Under the pieces are notes generated by a model. That model was given only the letters and a program-made list of their open reading frames with translations. It did not search any database and was not told the origin of the DNA. The translations under genes and the position numbers were made by a program. From Dama dama (taxonomy: Eukaryota > Chordata > Mammalia > Artiodactyla > Cervidae), in contig NC_083701.1 of NCBI RefSeq assembly GCF_033118175.1, positions 50,357,001-50,421,000 of the forward strand: 64,000 nucleotides of DNA, in the 5' to 3' direction. Positions within the stretch are counted from its first letter, which is position 1. Each line of letters opens with the position of its first letter. Of this stretch, positions 35,259 through 46,934 are shown in pieces.

Positions 35259-35389
35259 GCTGCTGCTGCTAAGTAACTTCAGTTGTGTCTGACTCTGTGC
35301 GACCCCATAGATGACAGCCCACCAGGCTTCTCTGTCCATGGGATTTTCCAGGCAAGAGTACTGGAGTGGGTTGCCATTGCCTTCTCTGA
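35259..35389 (-). mobile_element. Bov-tA SINE nested in BovB
   Basis: Starts with TGCTGCTGCTGCTAAG and runs to 'gggttgccattgccttctc'. BovB sequence TACAGCCTTG occurs on both sides (ending 35256 region and again at 35391-35400), consistent with a target-site duplication. Confidence 0.92.
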
Positions 35390-35499
35390 TACAGCCTTGA
35401 TGTACTCCTTTTCCTATTTGGAACCAGTATGTTTACAATATACTATAGTCTATTAAGTGTACAATAACATTATGCCTAAAAAATCAGTAATCTTTAATT

Positions 35500-35826
35500 A
35501 TAAAATACTTTATGGGTGTAGGGGAGGGAAGAGTGGCAGTTGGAATTTAGCAGATGCAAAATAGTATATATAGGATGGATAAATAAGGTTCTACTGTGCT
35601 GTACAGATATTGAACTACATTCAATGTCCTGTGATAAACCATAATGGAACAGAATAAGAAAAATCATGTGTATAGCTGAGTCACTTTTGTGCTACAGTGG
35701 AAATTAACACAACATTATAAATCAACTGTGCCTCAAAAGAATTTAAAAAAATAAACAAAATACTTAGGAATAAATTTAACCAAGTGAGAGATCTGTACAC
35801 TAAAAAACATTTTAAAAATAATTTAT
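35500..35826 (+). mobile_element. L1 3' UTR fragment followed by L1 ORF2 fragment
   Basis: 35500-35755 is an L1 3' end ('ggaatttagcagatgcaaaa', 'cctgtgataaaccataatgg', 'aacacaacattataaatcaa'). 35756-35826 resembles L1 ORF2 ('atacttaggaataaatttaa'). These are two old L1 pieces in the same orientation. Confidence 0.75.
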
Positions 35827-36907
35827 TTGTAAAAAATGCTAACCATCATCTGTGCCTTCAGTGAATCATAATTATTTAGCTGCTGAATAGTCTTGCCTTG
35901 ATGTTGATGGCTGTAGCAAATTTCTTAAAATACAACACTATTAAAATTTGCCACATTGATTGACTCTTCCTTTCACCAGTGATTTCTCTGTAGCAGGCAA
36001 TGTGTTTGATAGCATTTATCCACAGTACATTTTAAAATTGATTTACGTCTTTAAAATACTACTACTGCTTTATCAAATAAGTTTTTCTACTCTAAATTCT
36101 TCGTTTTCATTTCAACAGTTTTCACAGAATCTTCACCGAGAAGGGATTCCATCATGTTCTTTGCTCATCCATAAGAAGCAATTCCTCATCATAAAGTTTT
36201 ACCATGAAATTGTAGCATTTCGGTTCCGTCTTCAGGTTCAATTTCTAGTTATAGTCCCCTGGTGTTTTCATCACATCCACAGTGACTTCCTCCACTGAAG
36301 TTTTGAACACTTCACAGTCCTCCATGAGGGTTGGAATCAACTTCTTCCAGACTCGTATTAATGTTGGTATTTTGCTCTTCCTATGAATCACAAATGTTCT
36401 TAACGACATCTAGAATGATGAATCCTTTACAGGAAGGTTTTAATTTACTTTACCCAGATCTATCAGAGGATTTACTTTACCCAGATCTATTCAGAGGAAT
36501 CACCATCTATTGTCAGATATAGCCTTATAAAATGTTTTTCTTATATAATAAGACGAAAATAAAAATTACTCCTTGATACATGGACTGCAGAATGGCTGTT
36601 GTTTTAGCAGACAGGACAACATTAATCTTGTTTTACAGTTTCATCAGAGCTCTTGAGTGACCAGCTGCATCGTCATAAACAATAATATTTTAAAATATAT
36701 CTTTTTCTTTCCTGAGTAGTAAGTCTTAACAGTGGACTGACAGTATTCAGTAAACTGTATTGTAAATAGGTGTGCTATTTCCAGGCTTTACTGTTCCATT
36801 CATAGAGCACAGACAAAGTAGATTTAGCATAATTCTTAAGAATTGTAGGATTTTCAGAATAGTAAATCAGTATTGGCTTCAAATCAGCTACCTATACCCT
36901 TAATATC

Positions 36908-37035
36908 AAGAAGGAAATGACAATCCACTCCAGTATTCTTGCCTGGAGAATCCTCTGGACAGAGGAACCTGGCAGGCTATAGTCCATGGGGTCACAAAGA
37001 GTCGGACATGACAGAGCAACTGAACAGCATACGCT
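36908..37035 (+). mobile_element. Bov-tA SINE, head-truncated
   Basis: Body from 'gaaggaaatgacaatccact' to 'gacagagcaactgaacagc'. Inserted in the Tigger1-like element. Confidence 0.88.
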
Positions 37036-37128
37036 TAACGAGTGAGTCAGTTTGCGCGTTGAAGCCAGGCATTGACTTCTCCTCTCTAGCTATGAAAATC
37101 CTAGATAGTGTCTTCTTCCAACACAGGC

Positions 37129-37325
37129 TTCCCTTGTGGCTCAGCTGGTAAAGAATCCACCTGCAATGGCAGGAGACCTGGGTTCAATCCCTGGGTTGGG
37201 AAGATCCCCTAGAGAAGGGAAAGGCTACCCACTCCAGTATTCTGGCCTGGAGAATTCCACGGACTGTATATAATCCATGGGGTCACAAAGAGTCAGACAC
37301 AATTGAGTGACTTTAACTTCACTCC
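37129..37325 (+). mobile_element. Bov-tA SINE with target-site duplication
   Basis: Full-length, head 'ttcccttgtggctcagctgg' to 'gagtgactttaacttcac'. Flanked by TCTTCCAACACAGGC at 37114-37128 and 37326-37340, splitting Tigger1-like sequence cleanly. Confidence 0.95.
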
Positions 37326-37894
37326 TCTTCCAACACAGGCAACTGTTTTGTCTACACTGAAAATCTATTGTTTACTGTAGCCACCTTCATTAATTGTCTT
37401 AGCAAGATCTTCTAGATAACTTGCCTCGGCTTCTGCTGTTTACCTTGTACTTTTATGTTATGGAGATGGCTCTTTTTCCTTAAACGTTATGAACCAACCT
37501 CTGCTAGCTTCAAGCTTTTCTTTGCAGCTTACTCACTTCTGTGAACTTTCATGAGACTTGATGAGAGTTTAGGGCCTTATTCTGAATTAGACTTTGGTTT
37601 TGAGAATGTTGTGACTGGTTTGAACTTCTATTCAGGCCACTAAAAGTTGCTCCATATCAGTAGTAAGGCTATTTCAGTTTCTTATCATTCCTGTGTACAT
37701 TAGAGTAGCATTTTTAATTTCCTTCAAGAACAGCTTCTTTACATTTACACCTTGCAACTGATGCAAGAGGCCTAACTTTCAACCTGTCTTGACTCTAGAC
37801 ATTCATTTCTTACTCAGCTTAATAATTTCTAGTTTTTGATTTAAAATGAGGTACGTGGGGCTCCTCTTTATATTTGGACACTTATAAGCCATGG

Positions 37895-38125
37895 TAGTGT
37901 CACTGCTAAGTCACTTCAGTCATGTCCGACTCTGTGCGACCCCATCCCTGGGATTCTCCAGGCAAGAACACTGGAGTGGGTTGCCATTTCCTTCTCCAAT
38001 GCATAAAAGTGAAAAGTGAAAGTGAAGTCGCTCAGTCATGTCTGACTCTTCGCGACCCCATGGACTGCAGCCTACCAGGCTCCTCTGTCCATGGGATTTT
38101 CCAGCAAGAGTACTGGAGTGGAGTC
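37895..38125 (-). mobile_element. Dimeric Bov-tA/BovA2-type SINE
   Basis: Two Bov-tA bodies in tandem, joined at a GAAAGTGAAAAGTGAAAGTG linker near 38010. The first has lost part of its centre. GTCACT occurs at both edges as a probable short target duplication. Confidence 0.88.
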
Positions 38126-38541
38126 ACTAGTTGGCCTAATTTCAATGTTATTGTCTCTCAGGGAATAGGGAGGCTGAAAGAGAAAGACAAAGATGGGGGA
38201 GAGCCCAGTGGAGCAATCAGAATGCATTTGACGTTTATCATTTAAGTTTACAGTTTTAAGTGGGTATGGTTTGTAGCTACCCAAAACCATTACAAAGTAG
38301 CATCAAAAGTCACTGAGCACAGATAACCATAACAAATGTAATAGTAATAAAAACATTTGAAATATTGTGATAAATATTAAAACATGGCACAAAGACATAA
38401 AGTATACACATGCTGTTTTAAAGGAAATGGTAATGATAGGCTTGCTTAACACAGATTTGCCACGGGACTTCAGTTGGTAGAAATATATTATCTGCCAATC
38501 ACAATAAAGCAAAGTGCAATAAAGTGAGGTTTTCTTGTAGT

Positions 38542-38594
38542 TGGGCTTCCCTGGTGTCTCAGATGGTAAAGAGTCCACCTGCAATGCAGGAGAT
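38542..38594 (+). mobile_element. Bov-tA SINE head fragment
   Basis: Only the tRNA-like head ('gggcttccctggtgtctcag', 'cacctgcaatgcaggagatt') remains. It abuts the Tigger1-like end. Confidence 0.8.
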
Positions 38595-39493
38595 TCAATA
38601 AATGGTGCTTGTAAAGTTGAATAGCCACATGTAGAAACAATGAAATTTGATTCTTACTTGTACTGCATACAACAGTTAAATCAGAATGGATCAAAAACCT
38701 AAATTTAAGTGATTATAGTGTAAAATTCATAAAAGAAAAAAAGAAAAAAAATAACATGATATGGGATTTTGCAATGGCTTCTTAAATATGACACAAAAAC
38801 ACAAGCAACAGCAATAAAAAATATATAAAGTGGGCTTCATTACATTAAAATTTTTGAGGCATCAAAGCACACTATCATAGGAATGGAAAGATAATTCACA
38901 CAATGGGAGAAAATATGTGCAAACAATATAGCTGATAGGCGATTAATATCTAGACTATGTAAAGAGCTCTTACAATTCAGCAACAATATAACAAATGACT
39001 TAATTTAAAAGAGGTAAAAGAGAAACAATAAGTTATAGAGGATAAAGGATTTAAATAGACAGTTACCGAAAACATATACAAATGGCTAATAAGTACATTA
39101 AAAGGTGTTCAACATCATTAATTAGAGAGATGAAATTAAATCCACAGTAAGCTAAAACTTTATACCTACTAGAATGGATATAATAAAAACAAAACAAAAA
39201 GCAGTGAGGTATATAGAGAAGTTGGAACCCTCATGAATTCCTGGTAGAAATTTTGAATGTTCAAAATTTCTGGAAAACAGCTTGGTAGTTCTTCAAAATG
39301 TTAAATTTATGATCCAGTAATTTCACCCCTAGGCATATATATGATAATTGAAAACAGAGATTCAAATAGGTGCTTTTACACCAATCTACATAATAACAAT
39401 ACTCATCACAGGTTAAGGATGGAAGCACGCCAAGTGTCCATCAATTGAATAATGGTTAAACCAAATTAGGTATAAAGGTAAATGGACTTTATT

Positions 39494-40283
39494 TCCTCTG
39501 ACAGTGACAGACTTTATTTTCTTGGGTTTCAAAATCATTGCTGATGGTGACTGCAGCCATGAAATTAAAAGACGCTTCTCCTTGGAAGAAAAGTTATGAC
39601 AAACCTAGACAGCATATTGAAAAGAAATGTTACTTTGCTGGCAAAGGTCTGTATAGTCAAAGCAATGGTTTTTCCAGTAGTCTTATATAGATGGGAGAAT
39701 TGGAATAAAGAAGGTTGAGCACTGAAGAACTGATATTTTCGAACTGTAGTATTGGGCTTCCCTTGTGGCTCAGCTGATAAAGAATCTGCCTGGAATGCGG
39801 GAGACCTGAGTTCGATCCATGGGCTGGGAAGATCCCCTGGAGAAGGGAAAGGCTATCCACTCCAGTTTTCTGGCTTGGAGAATTCCAGGACTGTATAGTC
39901 CATGGGGTTGTAAAGAGTTGGACACGACTGAGCGATTTTCACTTTCACATGCGAGTCCCTTGGACTGCAGGGAGAATGAACGAGTCAATCCTAAAGGAAA
40001 TCAATCTGAAATATTCACTGGAAGGACTGATGATGAAGCTGAAGCTCCAGCACTTTGGCCACCTGATGTGAAAATCTGACTCATTAGAAAAGACCCTGAT
40101 GCTGGGAAAGATAGAAGGCAAGGGGAGAAGGGGATGACAGGGACAAGATGGTTGGATGGCATCACTGACTCAATGGACATGAGTTTGAGCAAGTTCCAGG
40201 AGATGGTGAAAGACAGGGAAACCTGGCATGCTGCAGTACATAGGGTCACAAAGAGTCAGACACAAATGAGTGACTGAACAACA
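39494..40283 (+). mobile_element. BovB LINE, 5'-truncated, with nested SINE and target-site duplication
   Basis: Forward BovB from 'ttcctctgacagtgacagac' to 'gagtgactgaacaaca'. The L1 target sequence AAATGGACT(T/G)TTATT occurs on both sides (about 39479-39493 and 40287-40301). The ORF is broken. A Bov-tA copy sits inside at 39754-39943. Confidence 0.9.
39754..39943 (+). mobile_element. Bov-tA SINE nested in BovB
   Basis: Near full-length, 'gggcttcccttgtggctcag' to 'gagcgattttcactttcac', within the BovB copy. Confidence 0.9.
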
Positions 40284-40704
40284 AACAAATGGACTGTTAT
40301 TCAACCATAAAAGGAATGAAGTTCTGATACACACTACAGTGCAGATGAACCTTGAAGACTTTGCTTAGTGAAGTAAATCAGACACAAAAGGGCAAATACT
40401 GTGTTATTCCACTTACATAAAATATCTGGAATATGCAAATTTGTAGGGTTAGAAAACATATTGAAAGTTACCAGGATAAGGGGGAAAAGGGAAAACAAGG
40501 AGTTATTGCTTAATGGTAACAGGTTTTAGTTTTGTATAATGGAAAACTTTCGGAAAAAGATAGTACTGATGGTTCAGAAAACCTGAAAAGGAACATAAAT
40601 GGCAAACATAAAAAGATACTTTGATTACTAATGAAGAAAATGCAAAAAAGCCTTCACTTTTTATACCCTCTAGATTTGTAGAACTAATGGAATATAATGT
40701 ACAC

Positions 40705-40975
40705 AAGTTGTGGACATTTAAAGTGATAAGAGTTTTCAAACCATATGGCACAATATTTTGAAATTTAATTTTGACTGTTATTACTCAGAAATTATACTCA
40801 TAAGTACACACTTAATGTAGAGATACATATGTACATTTAAGCCAGAAAATAACCATGTTGCTCATTATAGCAAAAGCAATGGGAACAACTTAATCTCTAT
40901 TAATAGGAAATTATTAATTGAGAGTACTTATATTTAACTCAATGTAGAATAGGCAAACCTTTTCTTTTAAATCAT
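40705..40975 (+). repeat. Ancient L1 fragment
   Basis: The 'ttactcagaaattatactca' and 'catgttgctcattatagcaa' stretches resemble an old L1 3' region. Weak match. Confidence 0.4.
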
Positions 40976-41490
40976 AGCCATTTAAAATTGTGTTTTTATA
41001 TATTCTGTATTTGTCTGACCAAAACAAGTGCTTTAATCAATGCTAATAAAAATAATTTTTAAAAAAATCAAGAAATATAATAAAAATTTGGGCTTTTTGT
41101 TAAAAAAGTAAAAATAAGATATGAAATCTCTCATATTTTAAATAATTAAAAAAAAATTAAGGCCTTTTTCATTTTTCTCTGGTACTATTGGTAGCCTCAG
41201 CTATTCTGAAACTTTATTGTAAATTACTTTTTGCTCTAAGCATATTTATAGGACAATTTTTATGTAATTTCTTCTGTACAGATTCTTAATTAAATTATTC
41301 TCTAAAATGTTACATTGGTTTCTGAATTTAAGAACTGCAATTTAATTAATATGAACTTTTGCATAAATATATAAACAATAAACAAATACATGATTATATT
41401 TTGATAAGAACTAATATTAAATTGCTTATCATGATATAATATGTCTCCCAAAGAATTGTGCTCCCAATTTTGCTGTCAAAATGTAATATA
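40976..41490. other. Unassigned AT-rich sequence
   Basis: Very AT-rich; nothing recognised. Confidence 0.5.
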
Positions 41491-41494
41491 AATG

Positions 41495-42893
41495 AGGGAT
41501 TCTATGCCAGCAAATTTGGAAAACTCAGCAGTGGCCACAGGACTGGAAAAGGTCAGTTTTCATTCCAGTCCCAAGAAAGGCAATGCCAAAGCATGCTCAA
41601 ACTACCACACAATTGCACTCATCTCACACGCTAGTAAAGTAATGCTCAAAATTCTCCAAGCCAGGCTTCAGCAATACGTGAACCATGAAGTTCCAGATGT
41701 TCAAGCTGGTTTTAGAAAAGGCAGAGGAACCACAGATCAAATTGCCAACATCTGCTGGATCATCGAAAAAGCAAGAGAGTTCCAGAAACATTTATTTCTG
41801 CTTTATTGACTATGCCAAAGCCTTTGACTATGTGGATCACAATAAAATGTGGAAAATTCTGAAGGATATGGGAATACCAGACCATCTGACCTGCCTCTTG
41901 AGAAACCCGTATGCAGGGCAGAAAGCAACAGTTAGAACTGGACATGGAACAAGACTTTTTCCAAATAGGAAAAGGAGTACGTCAAGGCTGTCTATTGTCA
42001 CCCTGCTTATTTAACTTATATGCAGAGTACATCATGAGAAACGCTGGGCTGGAAGAAGCACAAGCTGGAATCAAGATTGCCAGGATAAATATCAATAACC
42101 TCAGATATGCAGATGATACCACCCTTATGGAAGAAAGTGAAGAGGAACTAAAAAGCCTCTTGATGAAAGTGAAAGAGGAGAGTGAAAAAGTTGGCTTAAA
42201 GCTCAACATTCAGAAAACTAAGATCATGGCATCTGGTCCCATCACTTCATGGCAAATATATGGGGAAACAGTGGAAACAGTGTCAGACTTTATTTTGGGG
42301 GGGGTTCCAATAGCACTGCAGAATATGACTGCAGCCATGAAATTAAAAGACGCTTACTCCTTGGAAGGAAAGTTATGACCAACCTAGATAGCATATTAAA
42401 AAGCAGAAACATTACTTTGCCAACAAAGGTCCGTCTAGTCAAGGCTATGGTTTTTCCAGTGGTCATGTATGGATGTGAGAGTTGAACTGTGAAGAAAGCT
42501 GAGTGCCGAAGAATGGATGCTTTTGAACTGTGGTGTTGGAGAAGACTGTTGAGAGTCCCTTGGACTGCAAGGAGATCCAACTAGTCCATCCTAAAGGAGA
42601 TCAGTGTTGGATGTTGTTTGGAAGGACTGATGCTGAAGCTGAAAGTCCAGTACTTTGGCCACCTGATGCAAGGTGTTGACTCGTTGGAAAAGACCCTGAT
42701 GCTGGGAGGGATTGAGGGCAGGAGGAGAAAGGGACAACAGAGGATGAGATGGCTGGATGGCATCACCGACTCGATGGGCATGAGTTTGAGTAAGCTCCGG
42801 GAGTTGGTGATGGACAGGGAGGCCTGTCGTGCTGTGATTTATGGGGTCACAAAGAGTTGGACACGACTGATTGACTGAACTGAACTGAACTGA
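41495..42893 (+). mobile_element. BovB LINE, 5'-truncated, one of the longest RT remnants
   Basis: Forward BovB from within the reverse transcriptase ('gcaaatttggaaaactcagc') to the ACTGAACTGAACTGA tail. Three overlapping frames (41492-41809, 41685-42014, 41911-42378) together cover the RT, showing at least two frameshifts. A G-run at 42297-42304 is one of the frame-breaking sites. Confidence 0.94.
41911..42378 (+). pseudogene. BovB reverse-transcriptase palm fragment with YADD
   Basis: This 155-residue open stretch holds the RT palm: GVRQGCLLSPCLFNLYAEYI (the conserved box before the active site), then NNLRYADDTTLMEESEEELK with the YADD catalytic box, and MASGPITSWQIYGETVETVS. The upstream part (NICWIIEKAREFQK, FIDYAKAFDYVDHNKMWKIL with the first metal-binding aspartate) lies in the two preceding frames at 41492-42014. 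Because the frames do not join, no functional enzyme can be made. Other RTE-clade elements use this enzyme to prime reverse transcription on nicked DNA. Confidence 0.92.
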
Positions 42894-43382
42894 TTACCAA
42901 AGAATACACCAAAATAATCCTGATGCCTTTAAATGTACTGATCTAGGTTCAAATTTAGTTCTAATATTTTATAAGCTTTACTATCTAGTGGCAATTTTAT
43001 ACTCTGTGCTTTTCCGTGCTAGCTTATTTTTATTTACTGTAAACCACTCTCCACCTACATGTGCTTTTTATAAAAACTTCTCAAGTTAGATTTACATTCA
43101 AATTCCTCAGATAAGAATCTTCTATAAATAGAACCATGTTATATCATTGAAAAATTATAACAAGATATGATACTGTAAATAAAATTATAATTATAATGAT
43201 TGAACATTAGAAATATTCTCATATGATTTCCTGTCATAGTATGAAATTCTTATATAGATAGCTATGGACATATAGATATATAATATGTCTGTAGGCATTT
43301 TAATGTTTTTCTGCCTTTGTTCTCTTGTTTGCTTTTAATATATAATGATATATTTGAGATATTTGTTTCTGTTCATTGGTAG
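42894..43382. promoter_or_regulatory. Intron sequence leading to the splice acceptor
   Basis: Contains no recognised repeat. The last 25 bases are pyrimidine-rich ('tttgtttctgttcattg') and end in AG at 43381-43382, a plausible 3' splice site for the CUB exon. Confidence 0.65.
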
Positions 43383-43486
43383 GTCATCCAGATAAATTTT
43401 GAAGAATTTGACCTGGAAATTGGCTATGATACCCTGACAATTGGTGATGGGGGTGAAGTTGGAGACCCAAGGACAGTGCTCCAAGT
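43383..43486 (+). CDS. CSMD3: Single internal exon of a CUB-domain protein, probably CSMD3
   Basis: This 104-bp exon reads in phase 0 from its first base and ends two bases into a codon, giving about 34 residues. The translation contains FEEFDLEIGYDTLTIGDGG, a typical CUB-domain core: the acidic FDLE..YD pattern followed by an IGDG turn. It is bounded by an AG acceptor at 43381-43382, after a pyrimidine-rich run, and by a strong GTAAGT donor at 43487. CSMD proteins are very large single-pass membrane proteins made of alternating CUB and Sushi domains, expressed mainly in brain and linked to dendrite development. From memory of the family, the wording (EIGYDTLTIGDGG, then GDPRTVLQ) fits CSMD3 better than CSMD1 or CSMD2. 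No neighbouring exon was found in the window, as expected for a gene with introns of tens of kilobases. The exon is not inside a repeat. CUB assignment is firm; the paralogue is an inference. Confidence 0.8.
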
Positions 43487-44066
43487 GTAAGTTCTCAATG
43501 TTTCTTTCTTGACTTAACCTATCAGGTTCTTGTGTAATTTTACCTTTTTTTTTTTTTTTTCCATTGATTCTTCTCACTACCTCCAACAGAAGGAGCATAG
43601 TATATTATTTATTGTCATCCATCTGCATATGGTATATTTATTAGTCCTTCTAAATAAGGCTTAATATACTTGATCCACACATAGGTACTTAGAATCCATT
43701 GCCAGAAAGGGGCCTAGGATGAATTTACAGACAGGCTGATTGGCCTTATTTTGGAAAATACTTTTACCCTCACTGTTTTAGAATAGAGTGGGGAAGAAAA
43801 AAAGTTATGAAATTGATCCTAGAGACAGTACTACTAGTACTAAAACCTGGTGGGTGTTGCAGTTGATTGGAGGCTTAGTCATACCTGGTCATCCTCAGTA
43901 TCTGTTACTGAGAGCTAATCAGTGGCTTGGCATGAAGTAGTAGTAGGACTAGAGCAGTGCATAGCTCTCAGAGTTGAACTAATATACTAAAAAGGTTCTT
44001 AATGTGAAGAAGGAAGAAAAAAAGGATGAACTTATATTAAGTAAAGGGAAATGTTAGGAACTTACT
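43487..44066. promoter_or_regulatory. Intron start with strong donor site
   Basis: Begins GTAAGT, matching the U1 consensus. The rest is unassigned, with a T-run at 43546-43560. Confidence 0.65.
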
Positions 44067-44613
44067 GTTCAGTCGCTAAGTTGTGTCTTGACTCTTTGTG
44101 ACCCCATGGGCTGCAGCACGCCAAGCCTGCCTGTCCCTCAACCATCTCCTGGAATTTGCGCAAGTTCATGCCCATTGAATCAGTGATGCTATCCAAGCAT
44201 ATCATTCTCTGCTCACCTCTTCTCCTTTTGCCTTCAGTTTTTCCCTGCATTAGGGTCTTTTCTGATGAGTCAGCTGTTCACATCAAGTGGCCAAAGTATT
44301 GGAGCTTCAGCTTTAGCATCAGTCCTTCCAATGAATATTCAGGGTTGATTTCCTTTAGGATTTACTGAATTGCTCTCCCTGCAGTCAAAGGGACTCCCAA
44401 AAGTCTTCTCCAGCACCACAATTAGAAAGCATCAATTCTTCTGCACTCAGCCTTTTTATGGTCCAGCTCTCACAACTGTAAAGATCATAGCTTTAACTAT
44501 ATGGATCTTTGTCAGCAAAGTGAAATCTCTGATTTTTAAAATGCTGTCTAGGTTTGTCATAGCTTTCCTTTCATGAAGCACAGCATCTTCCGATTTCATG
44601 GCCTGCAGTCATG
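44067..44613 (-). mobile_element. BovB LINE 3' end fragment
   Basis: Antisense BovB from 'gttcagtcgctaagttgtgt' to 'tcatggcctgcagtcatgg'. Diverged, with no long frame. Confidence 0.9.
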
Positions 44614-45441
44614 GAAATAGTATATACTGTGTTTTTTCACTCTGTGTTTTAGGAATTTGTCTGTCGCCTAATCCTTGGCTATTCATTCCAATAATCTATC
44701 TCGGATAGGGGCAAGAAAAAATATTCAGGGCTAGTGTACTGTTTTCATGTGATAAACCTCAAAAGGTTATGATATGCTTTCTCTCAGTATTCCTTTCATA
44801 ACTGTTGATTTGCAGTTCAGGCTTTATCAATGTGTTATTTCTCAAAAATGGGGTCTTTTGCAAATCACAATTACTTGATGCACTCTTTAAAACATAAATT
44901 ACTGAACCCCTACCATTGCGTCTGTTAACATCTGCTTTATATGGTGCCCACTGGGTCTAGGAGTGCACATACAGTCATGTGTTCTGACCCTGAGAACGTG
45001 GACCTGGAAAGAGGCTTATGAGGGTCCAGGTAGCAGGAAATTCCAGGGGTACTAGTTTTCAGTGAGTTGTAGAACAGTACTTTTTAAACAAACTGTAAAA
45101 TAAAAGATTTGTTTTTATTTTTAATTTGTCTTGGACTGATACTTTTACAAAATGAAACAAAAAAATTTAGAAAAATAAAACACATATAAATAAATTTCCA
45201 GCTTTTTATTATGAAATTCACCAGAGAAAATTATTCTTTCAAATTACTCTAAAGTTTAAAAGATATAGTTCTAATTCCTATTATTTTCTGTTCTTACCAT
45301 GTTGCAGCTGGAAATTAGTCTATGATCTCCTAGGGGGTGTGGGCAGCCACAAACCTGGGCAAGAGGTGGGCTATAGAATGGTCAGTGGAAAGGGTCAGAG
45401 AAGGGGCCTATCTTGCCCAAGTTTCAAAATAGTGTTGCATT
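44614..45441. other. Unassigned sequence
   Basis: No gene or repeat family recognised. Confidence 0.5.
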
Positions 45442-45540
45442 TTTATTGTTCAGTCATGTCTGACTCTTTGCAACCCCACAGACTGCAGCACATCAGGCTT
45501 CCCTATCTTTCACCATCTCCCGGAGTTTGTTCAAACTCAA
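45442..45540 (-). mobile_element. BovB LINE 3' tip
   Basis: About 100 bp from 'gttcagtcatgtctgactct' to 'gagtttgttcaaactcaa'. Severely 5'-truncated. Confidence 0.85.
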
Positions 45541-46930
45541 AGTATTGCATACGGCATGATAAATTGTCAATAAATTATTTTAAAAAGTTAACTGGAAATA
45601 ACTTATTTGAAATAATGTTCTTCTAACGGGTAAACTAGTCTCCATTTAAACGTTTTATTTAGCAATGTATTTACTCGTCTATGTATTCGTTTTGCTAGAG
45701 ATTTAACTTTTGACATTAAAACTAATACATTTACTTAAAAATTTAGATAGCTGAAAGTCAGGAACATAGTAAAACATGGACAATATGTTCATTTAACAGA
45801 GACCCATGTAATATCATATTTGAAAGTATTTTTTAAGAGGATGAATTCAGTCTATATATTTGTTTATAAGTTCTGATTAGGTTAATAAACATATAACACC
45901 TCAGTTTTTAAAATATTTAACAGATAAGGAAAAATCCATCCTATTTTATTTACGTCATAGTATTAAATTAAGCGTTGGGATTACATGATGCTTCTGTTTC
46001 CAGTTTTTTTTTAATATTTAGTTTCTAAAAGTTAAAATCGATTGTGATATTCTACTCCATAAAAAATATAGTCCATATAGTCATAACATGTTTGACAGCT
46101 AAAATAATCTTTTAAAATGAATTATGAAAAGTTTTAAAAAATAATTTTTATAATTTCTTTTCCTGAAGTACAAGGCATATCATTTTTGCAATTCAACAAC
46201 TTAAAAATAATTTGAGTGTGCTGTATCTGTTTACAATGTAAAATTTAATTCTCAGATATATTGGTAGTATGTTCTAACAGCACTCTTCCCTGGGATATCA
46301 TTTTATTTTAAATATGGTTTAAATATACATGCATGTCCACACACATGTGTACCCTATTTTGTGCTGATATATTTTAAATTAATATTTTCTTTATTTTAAC
46401 AATATTAAATGTGTAATATTCACACTGGCTTTAAGAAAATGTAGCTTTCTTTTTTCTCATAGGTTATTATTATTGCTCTCAGCTTATTGGCCCATATGTT
46501 TTGACAAGCTACTTAGCTGAAGATACATGTTTTTTAACTACTCAACAATTTATTCTTTAAAAATGCTACCCTGCTGTCAGACTACTGTATAAGATATTTG
46601 CCTTGAGCCAACTTTTCTACAACCAGGAACTTATACCTTCCCAAATTTGTTCTTGTACCTTCCCCTCTTAATAATGAAAATCTAAATACTAACTGACACC
46701 ATAGGATAATGAAAGAAGGGAATATACTGAATATAATAGCAAGGTGATATTTTTAGAAATGGATGGTAACAGTATAAAAAGGACTTAGAAAATTGACCAT
46801 TCAGAAAAATCCTTCACATTTTATTTTATAGTTTTTAAAAAGCAAGAAAAAAATATATTTTCACTGCTTTTATTTCTGCCTTGCGCACCTTCTTGTCCTT
46901 CTCCATTACACACACACACACACACGCACA
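45541..46930. other. Unassigned AT-rich sequence with one CA microsatellite
   Basis: Contains (CA)n at about 46909-46933. No coding frame recognised. Confidence 0.5.
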
Positions 46931-46934
46931 CGCA

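Larger units (their letters stand above)
34357..35427 (-). mobile_element. BovB LINE, 5'-truncated, with target-site duplication and nested SINE
   Basis: Antisense BovB reaching into the reverse transcriptase (NNLRYADDTTFTEESEEKLK around 35090-35150). The flanks TATGTTTACAGTAT (34343-34356) and TATGTTTACAATAT (35428-35441) are a 13-of-14 target duplication. A Bov-tA copy is nested at 35259-35389. Confidence 0.93.
35835..38541 (-). mobile_element. Tigger1-like DNA transposon with decayed transposase
   Basis: The - strand follows Tigger1 (pogo/mariner superfamily): 'gctaaccatcatctgtgcct', 'gttcttaacgacatctagaa', 'tgcatcgtcataaacaataa', 'gccaggcattgacttctcct', and the terminal part near 38490-38535 ('gcaataaagtgaggt'). 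The DDE transposase that would cut and join DNA is destroyed by stops and frameshifts. It is interrupted by SINEs at 36908, 37129 and 37895. A local 25-base tandem duplication occurs around 36443-36497. The left terminus is missing or unreadable. Confidence 0.85.
38595..40600 (+). mobile_element. Old L1 LINE 3' region, interrupted by BovB
   Basis: ORF2 C-terminal region and 3' UTR in forward orientation ('aacctaaatttaagtgatta', 'ttggaaccctcatgaattcc', 'agtgtccatcaattgaataa'). Interrupted between 39479 and 40285 by BovB and resumes with 'actgttattcaaccataaaa'. Confidence 0.8.

Noticed and set aside
36331..36522. Short + strand frames near 36 kb
   Set aside because: They are antisense of Tigger1-like transposase fossil.
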